In this document: piece after piece, positions 9,088-17,986 of the stretch
Numbering within the stretch: the stretch's first letter is position 1
Layout of the letters: the number at the start of each line of letters is the position of its first letter
Assembly: GCA_004322135.1 (NCBI GenBank)
Contig: SCSG01000047.1
Span: 1 to 54,738 of the forward strand
Reading direction: 5' to 3'
DNA: 54,738 bases
Source: Burkholderiaceae bacterium
GTDB taxonomy: Bacteria > Pseudomonadota > Gammaproteobacteria > Burkholderiales > Burkholderiaceae_B
Position numbers and translations under genes: made by a program
The notes under the pieces: model-generated
What the model was told of the DNA's origin: nothing
The model's database searches: none
Seen by the model: only the letters and a program-made list of their open reading frames with translations

Positions 9088-10094
9088 ACGGGATGAATAA
9101 GCCTTTAGGTGTAGGTATTATCGGCTGCGGGGCAATTGGGCATAAACGCGCCAAGGCCCTTGGTAGCGGCGGGAGCTTGGTTGCCTGTGCCGATATCGAC
9201 GCAGGCCGTGCGCAGGCCCTGGCTGGCACGGTGGGTGCCAAGGCATTTCGCGATTGGCGTGAACTGTTGTGGCTGCCAGAAGTGGACATGGTAATCATTT
9301 CCACTCTTCACGATTCGCTTGCAGGCATAACCTTGGCTGCCATCAAAGCCGGCAAACACGTACTGGTGGAAAAGCCGGCCGCACGATCGGCGAAAGAGTT
9401 GGAACCCGTCATGGCCGCAGCCGACGCAAGCGGTATTAAAGTTCACGTGGGTTTCAACCATCGTTACCACCGCTCTCTACGTAAAGCCAAGGAAATTTTC
9501 AGTGCGGATTCACTGGGTGAACCCATGTTTATTCGTGCTCGCTATGGGCATGGAGGCCGCGTTGGATACGATAAAGAATGGCGTGCGAAACCAGAACTGT
9601 CTGGTGGTGGAGAACTTATTGATCAAGGACCACACCTGATCGACTTATCTCGGTGGTTCCTGGGTGAATTCTCCGAGGTGCAGGGCTTTGCACATACCTA
9701 CTATTGGGATATGCCTGTTGACGATAACGGTTTTCTATTACTCAAAACTGAAAGTAAGCGAACGGCATTCTTGCACGCTTCGTGTACTGAATGGAAGAAC
9801 CTATTTTCCATGGAAATCTATGGGAGATCCGGGAAATTGGATTTGTCCGGGTTGGGCGGTAGCTATGGCGTGGAAAAATTAACGTGGTACGAGATGCTGC
9901 CCGAGATGGGGCCGCCACGGACCACGTCCTGGGAATACCCAATGGCTGATGATTCGTGGTCTGTCGAACTGGCAGAGTTCTACGATGATATCCGCCTCGA
10001 TCGCACGCCTGCCGCTGGCCTGGCTGACGCCTATGCCGCATTAAAAATTATTGGGCAAGTCTATAAGGAATCTGGTTATGATCATTGCGCGTAG
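9084..10094 (+). CDS. Gfo/Idh/MocA family oxidoreductase
   Basis: This 336-residue protein has an N-terminal Rossmann motif (Gly-Ile-Ile-Gly-Cys-Gly-Ala-Ile-Gly) and the Glu-Lys-Pro motif near residue 93 typical of the family. A C-terminal GFO_IDH_MocA domain includes Gly-Gly-Gly-Glu-Leu-x-Asp-Gln-Gly and a His that usually acts in catalysis. The start is GTG 9084 overlapping the upstream TGA, or ATG 9093. Members oxidise or reduce sugars at C3/C4 or inositols. Position in the heptose operon suggests modification of an activated sugar. Confidence 0.8.
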   Translation: MNGMNKPLGVGIIGCGAIGHKRAKALGSGGSLVACADIDAGRAQALAGTVGAKAFRDWRELLWLPEVDMVIISTLHDSLAGITLAAIKAGKHVLVEKPAARSAKELEPVMAAADASGIKVHVGFNHRYHRSLRKAKEIFSADSLGEPMFIRARYGHGGRVGYDKEWRAKPELSGGGELIDQGPHLIDLSRWFLGEFSEVQGFAHTYYWDMPVDDNGFLLLKTESKRTAFLHASCTEWKNLFSMEIYGRSGKLDLSGLGGSYGVEKLTWYEMLPEMGPPRTTSWEYPMADDSWSVELAEFYDDIRLDRTPAAGLADAYAALKIIGQVYKESGYDHCA

Positions 10095-11061
10095 CCCTTT
10101 ACGCATAACCTTGGGGGGAGGCGGCACGGATCTGCCTTCTTACTATCGAGACCACGAAGGGTTCTTAGTGTCGGCGGCGATTGACAAGTACGTCTACGTG
10201 AATGTGATGCGGCCTTTCACCCCTGGCATTTATCTGAAGTACTCGCAATTGGAGCACGTGGACCAAATTTCCGAGGTACAACACCCCATTATCCGCGAAG
10301 CACTTGAGATGTTAGGATTCAGAACCCCCCAGGTGGAAATCACAACCCTGGCCGATATCCCCGCAGGTACCGGGCTAGGTTCCTCAGGCAGTTTCACTAC
10401 AGCATTACTGAAAGCGCTGTACACGCACCGAAAACGCCACCTGCATCAGGAAGAGTTGGCCGAGCTGGCCTGCCATATCGAGATTGACCGTCTGGGTGAA
10501 CCCATCGGCAAGCAGGACCAGTACATTGCTGCATTAGGCGGCGTGACTTGTTTCACCTTTCACAAAGACGACAAGGTTACAGCGGTCCCTTTGGGTATCA
10601 GTATGGATACCATGTTCGACCTTGAAGACAACCTTCTCCTTTTCTTCACCGGCTTTTCTCGCAGTGCGAGCGGCATTTTAAAGGATCAGAAGGTGCGCTC
10701 GCAGGGGCATGACGCCGATATGCTCAGTAATCTTCACCGTGTTAAAGATTTGGGTTACCGCAGCAAGGAAGCGCTGGAATCGGGTAATACAGCTTTGTTC
10801 GGCGAGTTGATGCATGAGCACTGGGAAAATAAAAAACGCCGTTCCGGCGGCATGAGTAATCCGAAAATTGACGAATGGTACGGCCTCGCCATGAAGAATG
10901 GCGCCATGGGTGGCAAGCTGGTTGGCGCCGGTGGCGGGGGCTTTCTGATGTTTATGGCGCACGACCGAAACAAATTGCGTCGAGCCATGACCGACGCGGG
11001 TCTTGAAGAGGTGCGTTTTCGTTTTGACTTCGAAGGTGCCAAGGTTGTGATGTCGTCCTGA
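10078..11061 (+). CDS. hddA: GHMP kinase, D-glycero-D-manno-heptose 7-phosphate kinase type (HddA-like)
   Basis: The 327-residue protein starts at ATG 10078, inside the end of the preceding gene and preceded by AAGGA. It opens with the Arg-Ser-Pro-Leu-Arg-Ile-Thr-Leu-Gly-Gly-Gly-Gly-Thr-Asp motif characteristic of heptose/fucose GHMP kinases. It has the Gly-Leu-Gly-Ser-Ser-Gly-Ser phosphate loop near residue 100 and a C-terminal Gly-Ala-Gly-Gly-Gly-Gly motif. It would phosphorylate heptose 7-phosphate at C1 in GDP-heptose synthesis. HddC-, GmhA- and GmhB-like genes follow in the known order of such operons. Confidence 0.8.
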   Translation: MIIARSPLRITLGGGGTDLPSYYRDHEGFLVSAAIDKYVYVNVMRPFTPGIYLKYSQLEHVDQISEVQHPIIREALEMLGFRTPQVEITTLADIPAGTGLGSSGSFTTALLKALYTHRKRHLHQEELAELACHIEIDRLGEPIGKQDQYIAALGGVTCFTFHKDDKVTAVPLGISMDTMFDLEDNLLLFFTGFSRSASGILKDQKVRSQGHDADMLSNLHRVKDLGYRSKEALESGNTALFGELMHEHWENKKRRSGGMSNPKIDEWYGLAMKNGAMGGKLVGAGGGGFLMFMAHDRNKLRRAMTDAGLEEVRFRFDFEGAKVVMSS

Positions 11062-11765
11062 TGCTGCCTGTCGCTATTCTTGCTGGTGGTTTGGCCACCC
11101 GCCTTCATCCGATTACGCAGGCTATTCCCAAAGCCCTGGTGGATGTGGCTGGCGTGCCGTTCATCTGCCGCCAGTTGAAGTATTTGCATACCCAAGGCGT
11201 GCGGCGTGTTGTTTTGTGCGTTGGCTTCCTGGGCGAGATGATCCGGGCAGTGGTCGGTGATGGCGCGCAGTTTGGTTTGGATGTATCGTATGCGCCGGAT
11301 GGGCCGGTATTACTGGGCACAGGGGGAGCATTAAAGCAGGCGCTGCCGTTGCTCGGTGAGCAATTCTTTGTGTTGTACGGTGATTCGTTTTTGCCCATTA
11401 GCTTCGCGCCGGTGGAACGGGCATTTTTGACCAGCGGCCGCATGGCTCTGATGACAGTGCTCAAAAACAACGACCGTTGGGATAAAAGCAACGTGTTGTT
11501 TCGCAACGGTGAATTAATCGAATACAACAAACAGGTTCCGAAGCCTGACATGGCCTACATAGACTATGGCCTGGGGATACTCTCGGGAGGCGTTTTGCAG
11601 GCTTTCCCGCAAGGAAAGACTTTCGATCTGGCGCAGGTATATAACCAGTTGTCGCTGGATGGACAGCTTGCCGGATATGAGGTGAACGAGCGGTTTTACG
11701 AAATCGGCTCACATAGTGGGCTTAAAGAAACAGAAGCGTATTTTTTAAACAAGGGTAAGGTATGA
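11061..11765 (+). CDS. hddC: Sugar nucleotidyltransferase, heptose 1-phosphate guanylyltransferase type (HddC-like)
   Basis: This 234-residue protein has the nucleotidyltransferase signature Leu-Ala-Gly-Gly-x-Ala-Thr-Arg-Leu at residues 6-14, with a downstream Pro-Lys-Ala-Leu for triphosphate binding and a Tyr-Gly-Asp-Ser metal motif near residue 103. It is short, as HddC proteins are. Overlap with hddA (TGATG) and linkage to GmhA/GmhB genes support transfer of GMP to D-glycero-D-manno-heptose 1-phosphate. A nucleotidyltransferase for another sugar phosphate remains possible. Confidence 0.78.
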   Translation: MLPVAILAGGLATRLHPITQAIPKALVDVAGVPFICRQLKYLHTQGVRRVVLCVGFLGEMIRAVVGDGAQFGLDVSYAPDGPVLLGTGGALKQALPLLGEQFFVLYGDSFLPISFAPVERAFLTSGRMALMTVLKNNDRWDKSNVLFRNGELIEYNKQVPKPDMAYIDYGLGILSGGVLQAFPQGKTFDLAQVYNQLSLDGQLAGYEVNERFYEIGSHSGLKETEAYFLNKGKV

Positions 11766-12361
11766 CTTACGCGCAACAGCACTTGAACGAAGCTGTCGAA
11801 ATTATTCACAAGATAGACGTGGCCGCCATTGAAAAGATGGTCGACCTTCTGGTTACGGTAAAGGCCGATGGTGGCCGGGTTTTCTTTCTTGGCGTGGGTG
11901 GCAGCGCGGGCAATTGCTCACATGCCGTGAACGATTTTCGCAAAATTGTAGGAATCGAAGCCTACGCGCCCACCGACAATGTGTCCGAGCTTACCGCCCG
12001 CACCAATGATGAAGGCTGGGCCAGTGTTTTCGTTGGGTGGCTGAAGGTTAGCAAGTTGTCTGCCCGGGACATGGTGTTTATCTTTTCCGTTGGCGGCGGT
12101 AATCTGGAAAAGAATATTAGCCCCAATTTGGTCGAGGCCCTGAAGCTGGCCAAATCCGTTGGCGCGAAGGTTGAGGGCGTGGTCGGGCGTGATGGCGGCT
12201 ATACCGCGCAGGTCGCGGACGCCTGCGTTATTGTGCCGATAGTGAACCCTGACAATATTACGCCACACTCGGAAGCGTTTCAGGCGGTTATTTGGCATTT
12301 GCTGGTTTCGCATCCTAAGCTGAAAGCCAACCAGACCAAATGGGAATCGGCGGTCAAGTAA
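11762..12361 (+). CDS. SIS-domain sugar isomerase, GmhA-like
   Basis: The 199-residue protein has one SIS domain with the phosphosugar loop Gly-Val-Gly-Gly-Ser-Ala-Gly near residue 44 and a C-terminal helix pair. Operon context points to sedoheptulose 7-phosphate isomerase (GmhA role). However, the E. coli GmhA catalytic pair Glu65/His180 does not align well: Asp58 occupies the first position, and the second position appears hydrophobic. The function is therefore plausible rather than certain. It overlaps hddC by four bases and is followed directly by the phosphatase gene. Confidence 0.7.
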   Translation: MTYAQQHLNEAVEIIHKIDVAAIEKMVDLLVTVKADGGRVFFLGVGGSAGNCSHAVNDFRKIVGIEAYAPTDNVSELTARTNDEGWASVFVGWLKVSKLSARDMVFIFSVGGGNLEKNISPNLVEALKLAKSVGAKVEGVVGRDGGYTAQVADACVIVPIVNPDNITPHSEAFQAVIWHLLVSHPKLKANQTKWESAVK

Positions 12362-12901
12362 ATGCGGCGCGCTGTATTCCTTGACCGGGACGGGGTCATC
12401 AATTTGGCCGTAGTGCGGGACGGAAAGCCTTATCCGCCGGCAAACCTTGCGGCATTGCAGATTTTGCCCGGCGTCTCCGACGCCTTGCAGGCCCTGCATT
12501 TGGCAAGTTATTTGCTGATCGTGGTCACTAATCAGCCTGACGTGGCGCGAGGCACGACATCGCGCGCCGTGGTCGAAGAGATGAACGACTATTTATCCGG
12601 CCAGTTGCCAATTGATGAGTTCCGCACGTGTTTTCATGACAATGCGGATAATTGCGACTGTCGCAAGCCCAAGCCAGGGGCCTTGATAGCGGCCGCCAAA
12701 TTGCACGGAATTGATCTGGCTGAAAGCTATATGATCGGCGATCGCTGGCGCGACATCCTGGCCGGGCAGCAGGCTGGCTGTAAAACCATTTTTATCGACT
12801 ACGGGTATGACGAGAAGCAGCCCGAGTCAGTTGATTTCCGCGTGCAGTCTTTAGCTCAGGCGGCGCGAATTATATTAAGGGGCACAAATGAAAAAGGTTG
12901 A
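12362..12901 (+). CDS. gmhB: D-glycero-D-manno-heptose 1,7-bisphosphate phosphatase (GmhB-like HAD)
   Basis: This 179-residue HAD phosphatase starts with Phe-Leu-Asp-Arg-Asp-Gly-Val-Ile-Asn (the Asp-x-Asp nucleophile pair). It has Thr-Asn-Gln motif II and the Cys-x-His...Cys-x-Cys zinc loop before Arg-Lys-Pro-Lys-Pro-Gly that is typical of GmhB, then a Gly-Asp-Arg-x-x-Asp motif III/IV. It removes the C7 phosphate from heptose bisphosphate. The start follows the upstream stop codon without a gap and it overlaps the transaldolase gene by 14 bases. Confidence 0.87.
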   Translation: MRRAVFLDRDGVINLAVVRDGKPYPPANLAALQILPGVSDALQALHLASYLLIVVTNQPDVARGTTSRAVVEEMNDYLSGQLPIDEFRTCFHDNADNCDCRKPKPGALIAAAKLHGIDLAESYMIGDRWRDILAGQQAGCKTIFIDYGYDEKQPESVDFRVQSLAQAARIILRGTNEKG

Positions 12902-13604
12902 GGACTTGAAGGTTCAGATTTTCGCCGATGGCGCGGACAAAGCCGGCATACTGGATATGTATGCAAAGCCTTTCATCAAGGGCATGACGACGAATCCGAC
13001 TTTGATGAAAAAGGTGGGAATCACGGACTACCGCGCTTTCTGCAAAGACATTCTGACCACCGTTAAAACCAAACCCATTTCATTCGAAGTTTTTTCCGAT
13101 GATTTCGCCGAGATGGAGCGCCAGGCGCTCGAGATCTCTAGCTGGGGCAAGAATGTGTACGTCAAAATCCCTATAACGAACACGAAGCAGAAAACTTGTT
13201 ATGCGCTGGTAAAGAAGCTAGCTGCTAAAAAGGTTAAATTGAATATCACGGCTATCATGACGTTGTCGCAGGTGCGCGACGTCGTGGCAGCGCTGGATCC
13301 GAAGGTTCCCAGCTATGTTTCCGTCTTCGCTGGCCGCGTTGCCGATACGGGCCACGACCCGCTTCCGATGATGGCGGCGGCCGTCGAGTTGCTTAAAGTT
13401 GCCCCGGCTGCGGAATTGATCTGGGCCAGCCCGCGCGAATTATTCAACATCTTCCAGGCCGATGCGATTGGCTGCCAGGTGATTACTGTTACTAACGACA
13501 TCCTGAAGAAACTTGCGCTTGTCGGGAAAGATCTGGATACCTATTCACTGGATACCGTCAAAATGTTTTATAACGATGCGGTGGCGGCAGGGTTCAAATT
13601 GTAG
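12888..13604 (+). CDS. tal: Transaldolase (short TalC-like type)
   Basis: The 238-residue protein has the Thr-Thr-Asn-Pro-Thr-Leu motif near residue 31 and a Val-Lys-Ile-Pro segment near residue 90 holding the Schiff-base lysine. An Asn-x-Thr-x-Ile strand follows, with the compact length of fructose-6-phosphate aldolase/transaldolase class 3 enzymes. In the heptose operon it probably feeds or balances the sedoheptulose 7-phosphate used by the isomerase. The start ATG lies within the end of gmhB. It is the last gene of the operon that begins at 3319. Confidence 0.85.
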   Translation: MKKVEDLKVQIFADGADKAGILDMYAKPFIKGMTTNPTLMKKVGITDYRAFCKDILTTVKTKPISFEVFSDDFAEMERQALEISSWGKNVYVKIPITNTKQKTCYALVKKLAAKKVKLNITAIMTLSQVRDVVAALDPKVPSYVSVFAGRVADTGHDPLPMMAAAVELLKVAPAAELIWASPRELFNIFQADAIGCQVITVTNDILKKLALVGKDLDTYSLDTVKMFYNDAVAAGFKL

Positions 13605-13875
13605 ACGGGTGACTGGGGCGTTCATTCTTGGGTAGGTTGTATTGACTCAGGATTAATCTGACATGTACCGTCGGAAGCGATAGAGTTGTGTTTACAACTG
13701 CTGCTTTCGGCCAGAGGCGTCGATGGTGGAAGGAAGCAGCGGTCACTCAACACCTGGGCTAAACCGTCCAAGTTGAACTGTCAGAGATCTTTGATGGTAC
13801 CTTTCCAGAATGGGCCTTTGCTACGCGACGGTCTACAATACTCGCCATGTGAGGCCGCACAGGAATACGATTGGT

Positions 13876-14976
13876 ATGGTGTATTTAATCACCGCATTCT
13901 TGGTATCGTTTGTCTTGACGGTGCTATTAATACGCTTTAAGAACGCGTATGGCAGCTTGACCGCCGACTCGGATTTGACCAGCGTTCAGAAATATCACGT
14001 GAGGCCTGTTCCCCGTGTGGGCGGGGCGGCGCTGATAGTTGCCGTGCTGGCTACGTGTTTGGTGGTGGCTTGGCGTGAGCCGGATGTTCTGGTACCCATA
14101 TTGCTAGTGTGGGTTTGCGCACTACCGGCATTTTTGTGTGGTTTGGCAGAAGACCTGACGAAGAAGCTTTCGGTGAAAGTGCGCCTGTTTTTTATGGCGG
14201 CATCTGGCGTTCTGGTCTATTTCGTGTTGGATGCACAGGTTACACGCTTGAACATTTTCGGGGTGGATTGGCTGCTTGGTTTCGCGGCAGTGTCGTTTGT
14301 GGTGACGGTCGTTGTGATTGCCGGCGCGGCTAACGCTATTAATATCGTGGACGGGTATAACGGCTTGGCGGCCGTGGTATCGGGTTTGATTTTCGCTGGG
14401 TTTGCGTACGTATCTTATTATTTGGGCGATCGCCTGCTGTTGGTGACGTGCGTGAGCATGATTGGTGCGATTGGCGGCTTCTTGATTTGGAATTATCCCA
14501 GGGGCATGATTTTTTTGGGGGACGGGGGCGCGTATTTCATTGGCTATATGATGGGTGTAGTGTCCATTTTGATACTGGCGCGCCACCCGGGCGTCTCGGC
14601 GTGGTTTCCTCTGCTGTTGTGTTTCTACCCGGTGTTTGAAACCCTATTTTCCATCTACCGCAAGGGCATTCTGCGACGCCAGTCACCGGGCGTGCCCGAT
14701 GGCGTACACCTACACATGCTGATTTATAAGCGCTTGGTGCGTTGGGTCGAGGCGGGGCCGCGTTCCAAGCGGGTCCAAACACAACGCAACGCGCTTACAT
14801 CCCCTTATTTATGGGTCTTCTCTTCGCTGGCCGGCGTGCCTGCTGTGCTGTTTTGGCAAAACCAGCCTGTACTGATCGGGTTCACCGCTCTGTTTTCAAT
14901 TCTTTATGTGCTGCTGTATCGAGCGCTGGTGTTGTTCAAGATGCCGCGTTGGATGGTGTTGAAGAAGCGGAGGTAA
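13876..14976 (+). CDS. MraY/WecA-family sugar-1-phosphate transferase (glycosyltransferase family 4)
   Basis: This 366-residue polytopic protein has the family's conserved cytoplasmic loops: Pro-Arg-Val-Gly-Gly near residue 43, Asn-x-Ile-Asn-Ile-Val-Asp-Gly near 155, Phe-Leu-Gly-Asp-Gly-Gly-Ala near 214, and a His-x-His-Met-Leu-Ile-Tyr-Lys-Arg motif near 280. WecA/WbpL-type enzymes start O-antigen synthesis by transferring a sugar phosphate to undecaprenyl phosphate. I prefer ATG 13876, preceded by AGGAA, to the ATG 66 bases upstream, since the extra residues are polar and unlike the family's N-terminus. Its 3' end overlaps the convergent ligase gene by 41 bases. Confidence 0.85.
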   Translation: MVYLITAFLVSFVLTVLLIRFKNAYGSLTADSDLTSVQKYHVRPVPRVGGAALIVAVLATCLVVAWREPDVLVPILLVWVCALPAFLCGLAEDLTKKLSVKVRLFFMAASGVLVYFVLDAQVTRLNIFGVDWLLGFAAVSFVVTVVVIAGAANAINIVDGYNGLAAVVSGLIFAGFAYVSYYLGDRLLLVTCVSMIGAIGGFLIWNYPRGMIFLGDGGAYFIGYMMGVVSILILARHPGVSAWFPLLLCFYPVFETLFSIYRKGILRRQSPGVPDGVHLHMLIYKRLVRWVEAGPRSKRVQTQRNALTSPYLWVFSSLAGVPAVLFWQNQPVLIGFTALFSILYVLLYRALVLFKMPRWMVLKKRR

Positions 14977-16231
14977 CAGGACTCGCTGCGGTGAGTGCAT
15001 GGCGCAGCGCGCCCCAGAATACCGCTAGTGCCAGCACGAACAGCATGATTCCGTTGTCGCGCCGCAGTACCGCCTGGCTTAGGCAAAAGCATGCATAGGC
15101 TGCGACAAGCGATGTGCCCAAAAAGGCCAATGCCCGTACAGTAAGGTCTGTGTGGCGCAAGTACCGCCCGAAGTGCCATAGCGGCACAGCGAAGAGTGCC
15201 AATAGGGACAGCAACCCGGGTAGCCCTGTGAATACCCAAGCTTGCAAATAGTTATTGTGCAGGTTGCTATTGAAATCCAGGGCTACAGGGGAAAGCTCTC
15301 CTTTGTCCACAAGATGTTGCAAGGCCTGATGGTAGTCTTGCTGATTCCAGCCTATGAAAGGCTGTCTCCTTAGGTTGGCGGCCGCGCCTTGCCACATTTC
15401 GAAGCGTGCGCCGAGAGAGGTGTCGGGGTTATCTTCCTTGTATTGAGTGACGTCGCTAACGGCGTTGTCGTAGCGCGCGAGCAGTGGGCTATTTGGTATA
15501 GCGAATAGCCCTGCAATCGTGATTGCGCCAATTACGCAGTAGCCCGCCACTCGCACCGCGTTGCGCCGGTTCAGGAAGGCCAGGAGGAACACCACGGCGA
15601 GGGGAGGTAACGCAGTCCAGCTGCCTCGGCTGCCGCCAGCGATGACGCTGTACAAGCCGCAAAGTATCGCGAGAGTAAAGTACACGCGCCATTTTACTGC
15701 GCGCCTGCCTTGGGTCGAAGCCCAGAATAGGCCGCCGATGCAAAAAGCCGCGAACAGCAGTGCAAAGTTGCCGAAGTGGATGGCGTTCAGAAAGCCCTCG
15801 GCGCGCGGATAATGCAGGATATTCATTTGCCACCAGGCAATGCCCGCGGATAAGATTACGCCAAGCGCGATTCCCGCCCAAATGATCGGTAGGCGTACGG
15901 GTACTCGAATCAGCAGCAACAGAATCGGGATCGCCAGGAATGCCCGCACAGACTGATCTATGTCGGTCTTGTTGTTGTCAAGCGCAAACACCATGATCAC
16001 GGACACTAGGAAATAGGCTAGTAGCGTATAGGCCATTATGTGGTCATCGCGATCCAGGACCAGCGTAGGGCGTTGCGCCAGCATCCAGAGGCCAGCAACC
16101 AATAGCAGTACTCCGCCATAGGAATAGCCCGACGGGATGGCAAACATGGCAGCGAAAAAAATAAATACACCCAGCTCGGTGACGTGTGTCAACGGCAGCG
16201 GAATGGCTGAGGGGGTTGTGGTTTCTGGCAT
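14936..16231 (-). CDS. O-antigen ligase-like membrane protein (WaaL/Wzy family)
   Basis: The 431-residue protein has about twelve hydrophobic segments, a Gly-Gly-Ser-Arg-Gly-Ser-Trp motif near residue 208 and a long periplasmic loop containing Gly-Trp and His-Asn-Asn-Tyr-Leu-Gln (about residue 320). These are the hallmarks of the Wzy_C domain. It would transfer undecaprenyl-linked polysaccharide to lipid A-core (WaaL) or polymerise repeats (Wzy); the two cannot be told apart by sequence alone. It is convergent with the WecA-like gene and overlaps it. Confidence 0.82.
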   Translation of the reverse strand: MPETTTPSAIPLPLTHVTELGVFIFFAAMFAIPSGYSYGGVLLLVAGLWMLAQRPTLVLDRDDHIMAYTLLAYFLVSVIMVFALDNNKTDIDQSVRAFLAIPILLLLIRVPVRLPIIWAGIALGVILSAGIAWWQMNILHYPRAEGFLNAIHFGNFALLFAAFCIGGLFWASTQGRRAVKWRVYFTLAILCGLYSVIAGGSRGSWTALPPLAVVFLLAFLNRRNAVRVAGYCVIGAITIAGLFAIPNSPLLARYDNAVSDVTQYKEDNPDTSLGARFEMWQGAAANLRRQPFIGWNQQDYHQALQHLVDKGELSPVALDFNSNLHNNYLQAWVFTGLPGLLSLLALFAVPLWHFGRYLRHTDLTVRALAFLGTSLVAAYACFCLSQAVLRRDNGIMLFVLALAVFWGALRHALTAASPVTSASSTPSNAAS

Positions 16232-16434
16232 TGGAACGTGCGCCGCCCGATTGACGTGGAGGGGTATGGAACGGAATATATTACTACGCTATGCCGCGTA
16301 CTTTCTGCTTGGGCCGCTGAGGGGGGTGGCTCAAGATGAAGTCCGTGTCGTCGTCGGAGGGTAGAGGTTTTTGCGGATACTCCGGAATATTTCGTTAGGA
16401 TACAATGCGCGCATATTGTTACGGTGGGTGTGTT

Positions 16435-17190
16435 ATGAGTTATGAGGAAGTCCCAATTCAAACCGGAGCATGGGGCTTGGATGGCATCTGCGTTGTAAAC
16501 GTGAAGGCGTATGCAGACAGGCGTGCTCATATCCAAAAAGAGCTGCAGCGGTTTGGGCTGGTGGGTGAATTCGTGTGGGAGCACGATGCGGATGAGATCA
16601 CGTCCGAGCTGGATGACCAGTACTACTTGAAAAATTTGCCCCTTACCAATGGGCATAAATCCTGTGGCTTGAAGCATATTGCCATTATGCAAAGGGTGGT
16701 TGCCAGGCGTTGGCAGTATTGTTTGGTACTGGAAGACGACGCGATTTTGCATCGTGATTTTCGTCACGGTGTTGAAAACGCACTGCGCGAACTGAAGCGC
16801 GATTATGCGAACGTGCCCTATGTGGCGTTTATTGGAAGCGGCGGTAATTGGTATACGCCTCGCAGCCAGCGTAAAAAAGGGCGGTATCTGTACCCTGCGC
16901 CTAAGGGGCGGTTTACCGACTCGTACATCATTGGGGCCGGCGCGGCACGGATGCGTCTGGAATGGATAACTCAGCACAAGATGCGTAGCGCCATTGACAA
17001 CGCGTTTGACATTATGGATGCCGAGTTGGGTATTCGTCTTCTGTGGCTGGAGCCGACCGTGGTGGAGCAAGGCACCAAACGGGGTATGTTCAAATCCACG
17101 TTGGAAGGCAGGTGGCCCGCTCCTGTTCAGGCGGCTCTGCACGCCTGGGAAAAGTTCCGCCGCAAGTATGTGTACCAGTTGTGGCGATAA
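16435..17190 (+). CDS. Glycosyltransferase family 25 (LPS biosynthesis)
   Basis: The 251-residue protein has the GT25 N-terminal pattern of a Val-Val-Asn strand followed by Asp-Arg-Arg, a Cys-Gly-Leu-Lys-His segment near residue 80 and the Val-Leu-Glu-Asp-Asp-Ala motif near residue 99. Such enzymes add galactose, glucose or similar sugars to the LPS core at the inner membrane. I take ATG 16435 rather than the ATG 30 bases upstream, as the upstream extension is atypical. A second GT25 gene on the opposite strand next door is broken. Confidence 0.75.
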   Translation: MSYEEVPIQTGAWGLDGICVVNVKAYADRRAHIQKELQRFGLVGEFVWEHDADEITSELDDQYYLKNLPLTNGHKSCGLKHIAIMQRVVARRWQYCLVLEDDAILHRDFRHGVENALRELKRDYANVPYVAFIGSGGNWYTPRSQRKKGRYLYPAPKGRFTDSYIIGAGAARMRLEWITQHKMRSAIDNAFDIMDAELGIRLLWLEPTVVEQGTKRGMFKSTLEGRWPAPVQAALHAWEKFRRKYVYQLWR

Positions 17191-17222
17191 GACAGTGCCA
17201 TGTAGCGCGAGTTGTGTGGTGC

Positions 17223-17986
17223 TTACCGGCTTGTGAATTGCCGTTTTATGAAGAAAGCCAAGTTGTGTGCGACCCTTCTCACGTTATCCTCGGCATCTGC
17301 GTATTCGCGGCGCAGTATGTCTTGTAGTGATCGTTTGGCGTTCGAAGCAGGCCTATTAACAAACGATGGCAGTTCATCTTCTTGTCGTATGCATACTGGG
17401 TCGATGCCTATGGATTCGACGTTGTGGTCGTAGAACCTGTCCATTGTAGTGTCAACGGGGCATAGCCATTCAGCAGTGTAGTTTAGGAACGTTTGCGCGG
17501 TTTGGGGGGTAATGAGGTAACCCGTGGTGCCCGAGAAGCCCTTGGCGAATTTCTTTACGGTAAATGGTCCAATTTTTTCTAACGAATAGCCAGCCTGGTT
17601 AGCTATTTTTCGGCTGGGTTGCATCCATACCAGGCCGTAGTGGTTGGCGAAAGTTGCAGAGTTCTCGATGAACGGCACGAAGGTGGGCAGTAGTATGGCG
17701 TCGTCTTCCAGGATGATAATTGGCGTGGCACCCGCAACGCATTTTTCCCAGAGTAAATAGTGGCTTGCGAAGCAACCCAGTTGCCCTGGCTTCAACGAGG
17801 CGTTTGCGCCACGCCGGCGAGCGCGTTTTTTTCGTTGTATTTTTTAAATAAATGGAAATGTGGATTTTGTTTGCCGTGTATGGCATTGAAAATTTCGTAC
17901 GGCACACCCAGCGGCTGAAGTTGCCGGTACATAAAGGCGCGTCGTTCTTGTGCAGCCGCTAGGCTGATGACATAAATTTTTGGCAG
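17223..17986 (-). pseudogene. Frameshifted GT25 glycosyltransferase
   Basis: The C-terminal two-thirds (stop at 17223, open to 17795) carries Gly-Cys-Phe-Ala-Ser-His-Tyr and Ile-Leu-Glu-Asp-Asp-Ala motifs of GT25. The missing N-terminal part is present in another frame from about 17986. It encodes a Lys-Ile-Tyr-Val-Ile-Ser-Leu strand, Gln-Glu-Arg-Arg, and a run ending at Thr-Pro-Arg just before an in-frame TGA (17792-17794). A one-base shift near 17795-17800 joins the two parts seamlessly. No good start codon is visible for the N-terminal part, so decay may be wider than one lesion. Confidence 0.75.

Noticed and set aside
16189-17142. 317-codon open frame on the minus strand
   Set aside because: It lies opposite the GT25 gene, shows no domain pattern and has the composition of an antisense shadow.
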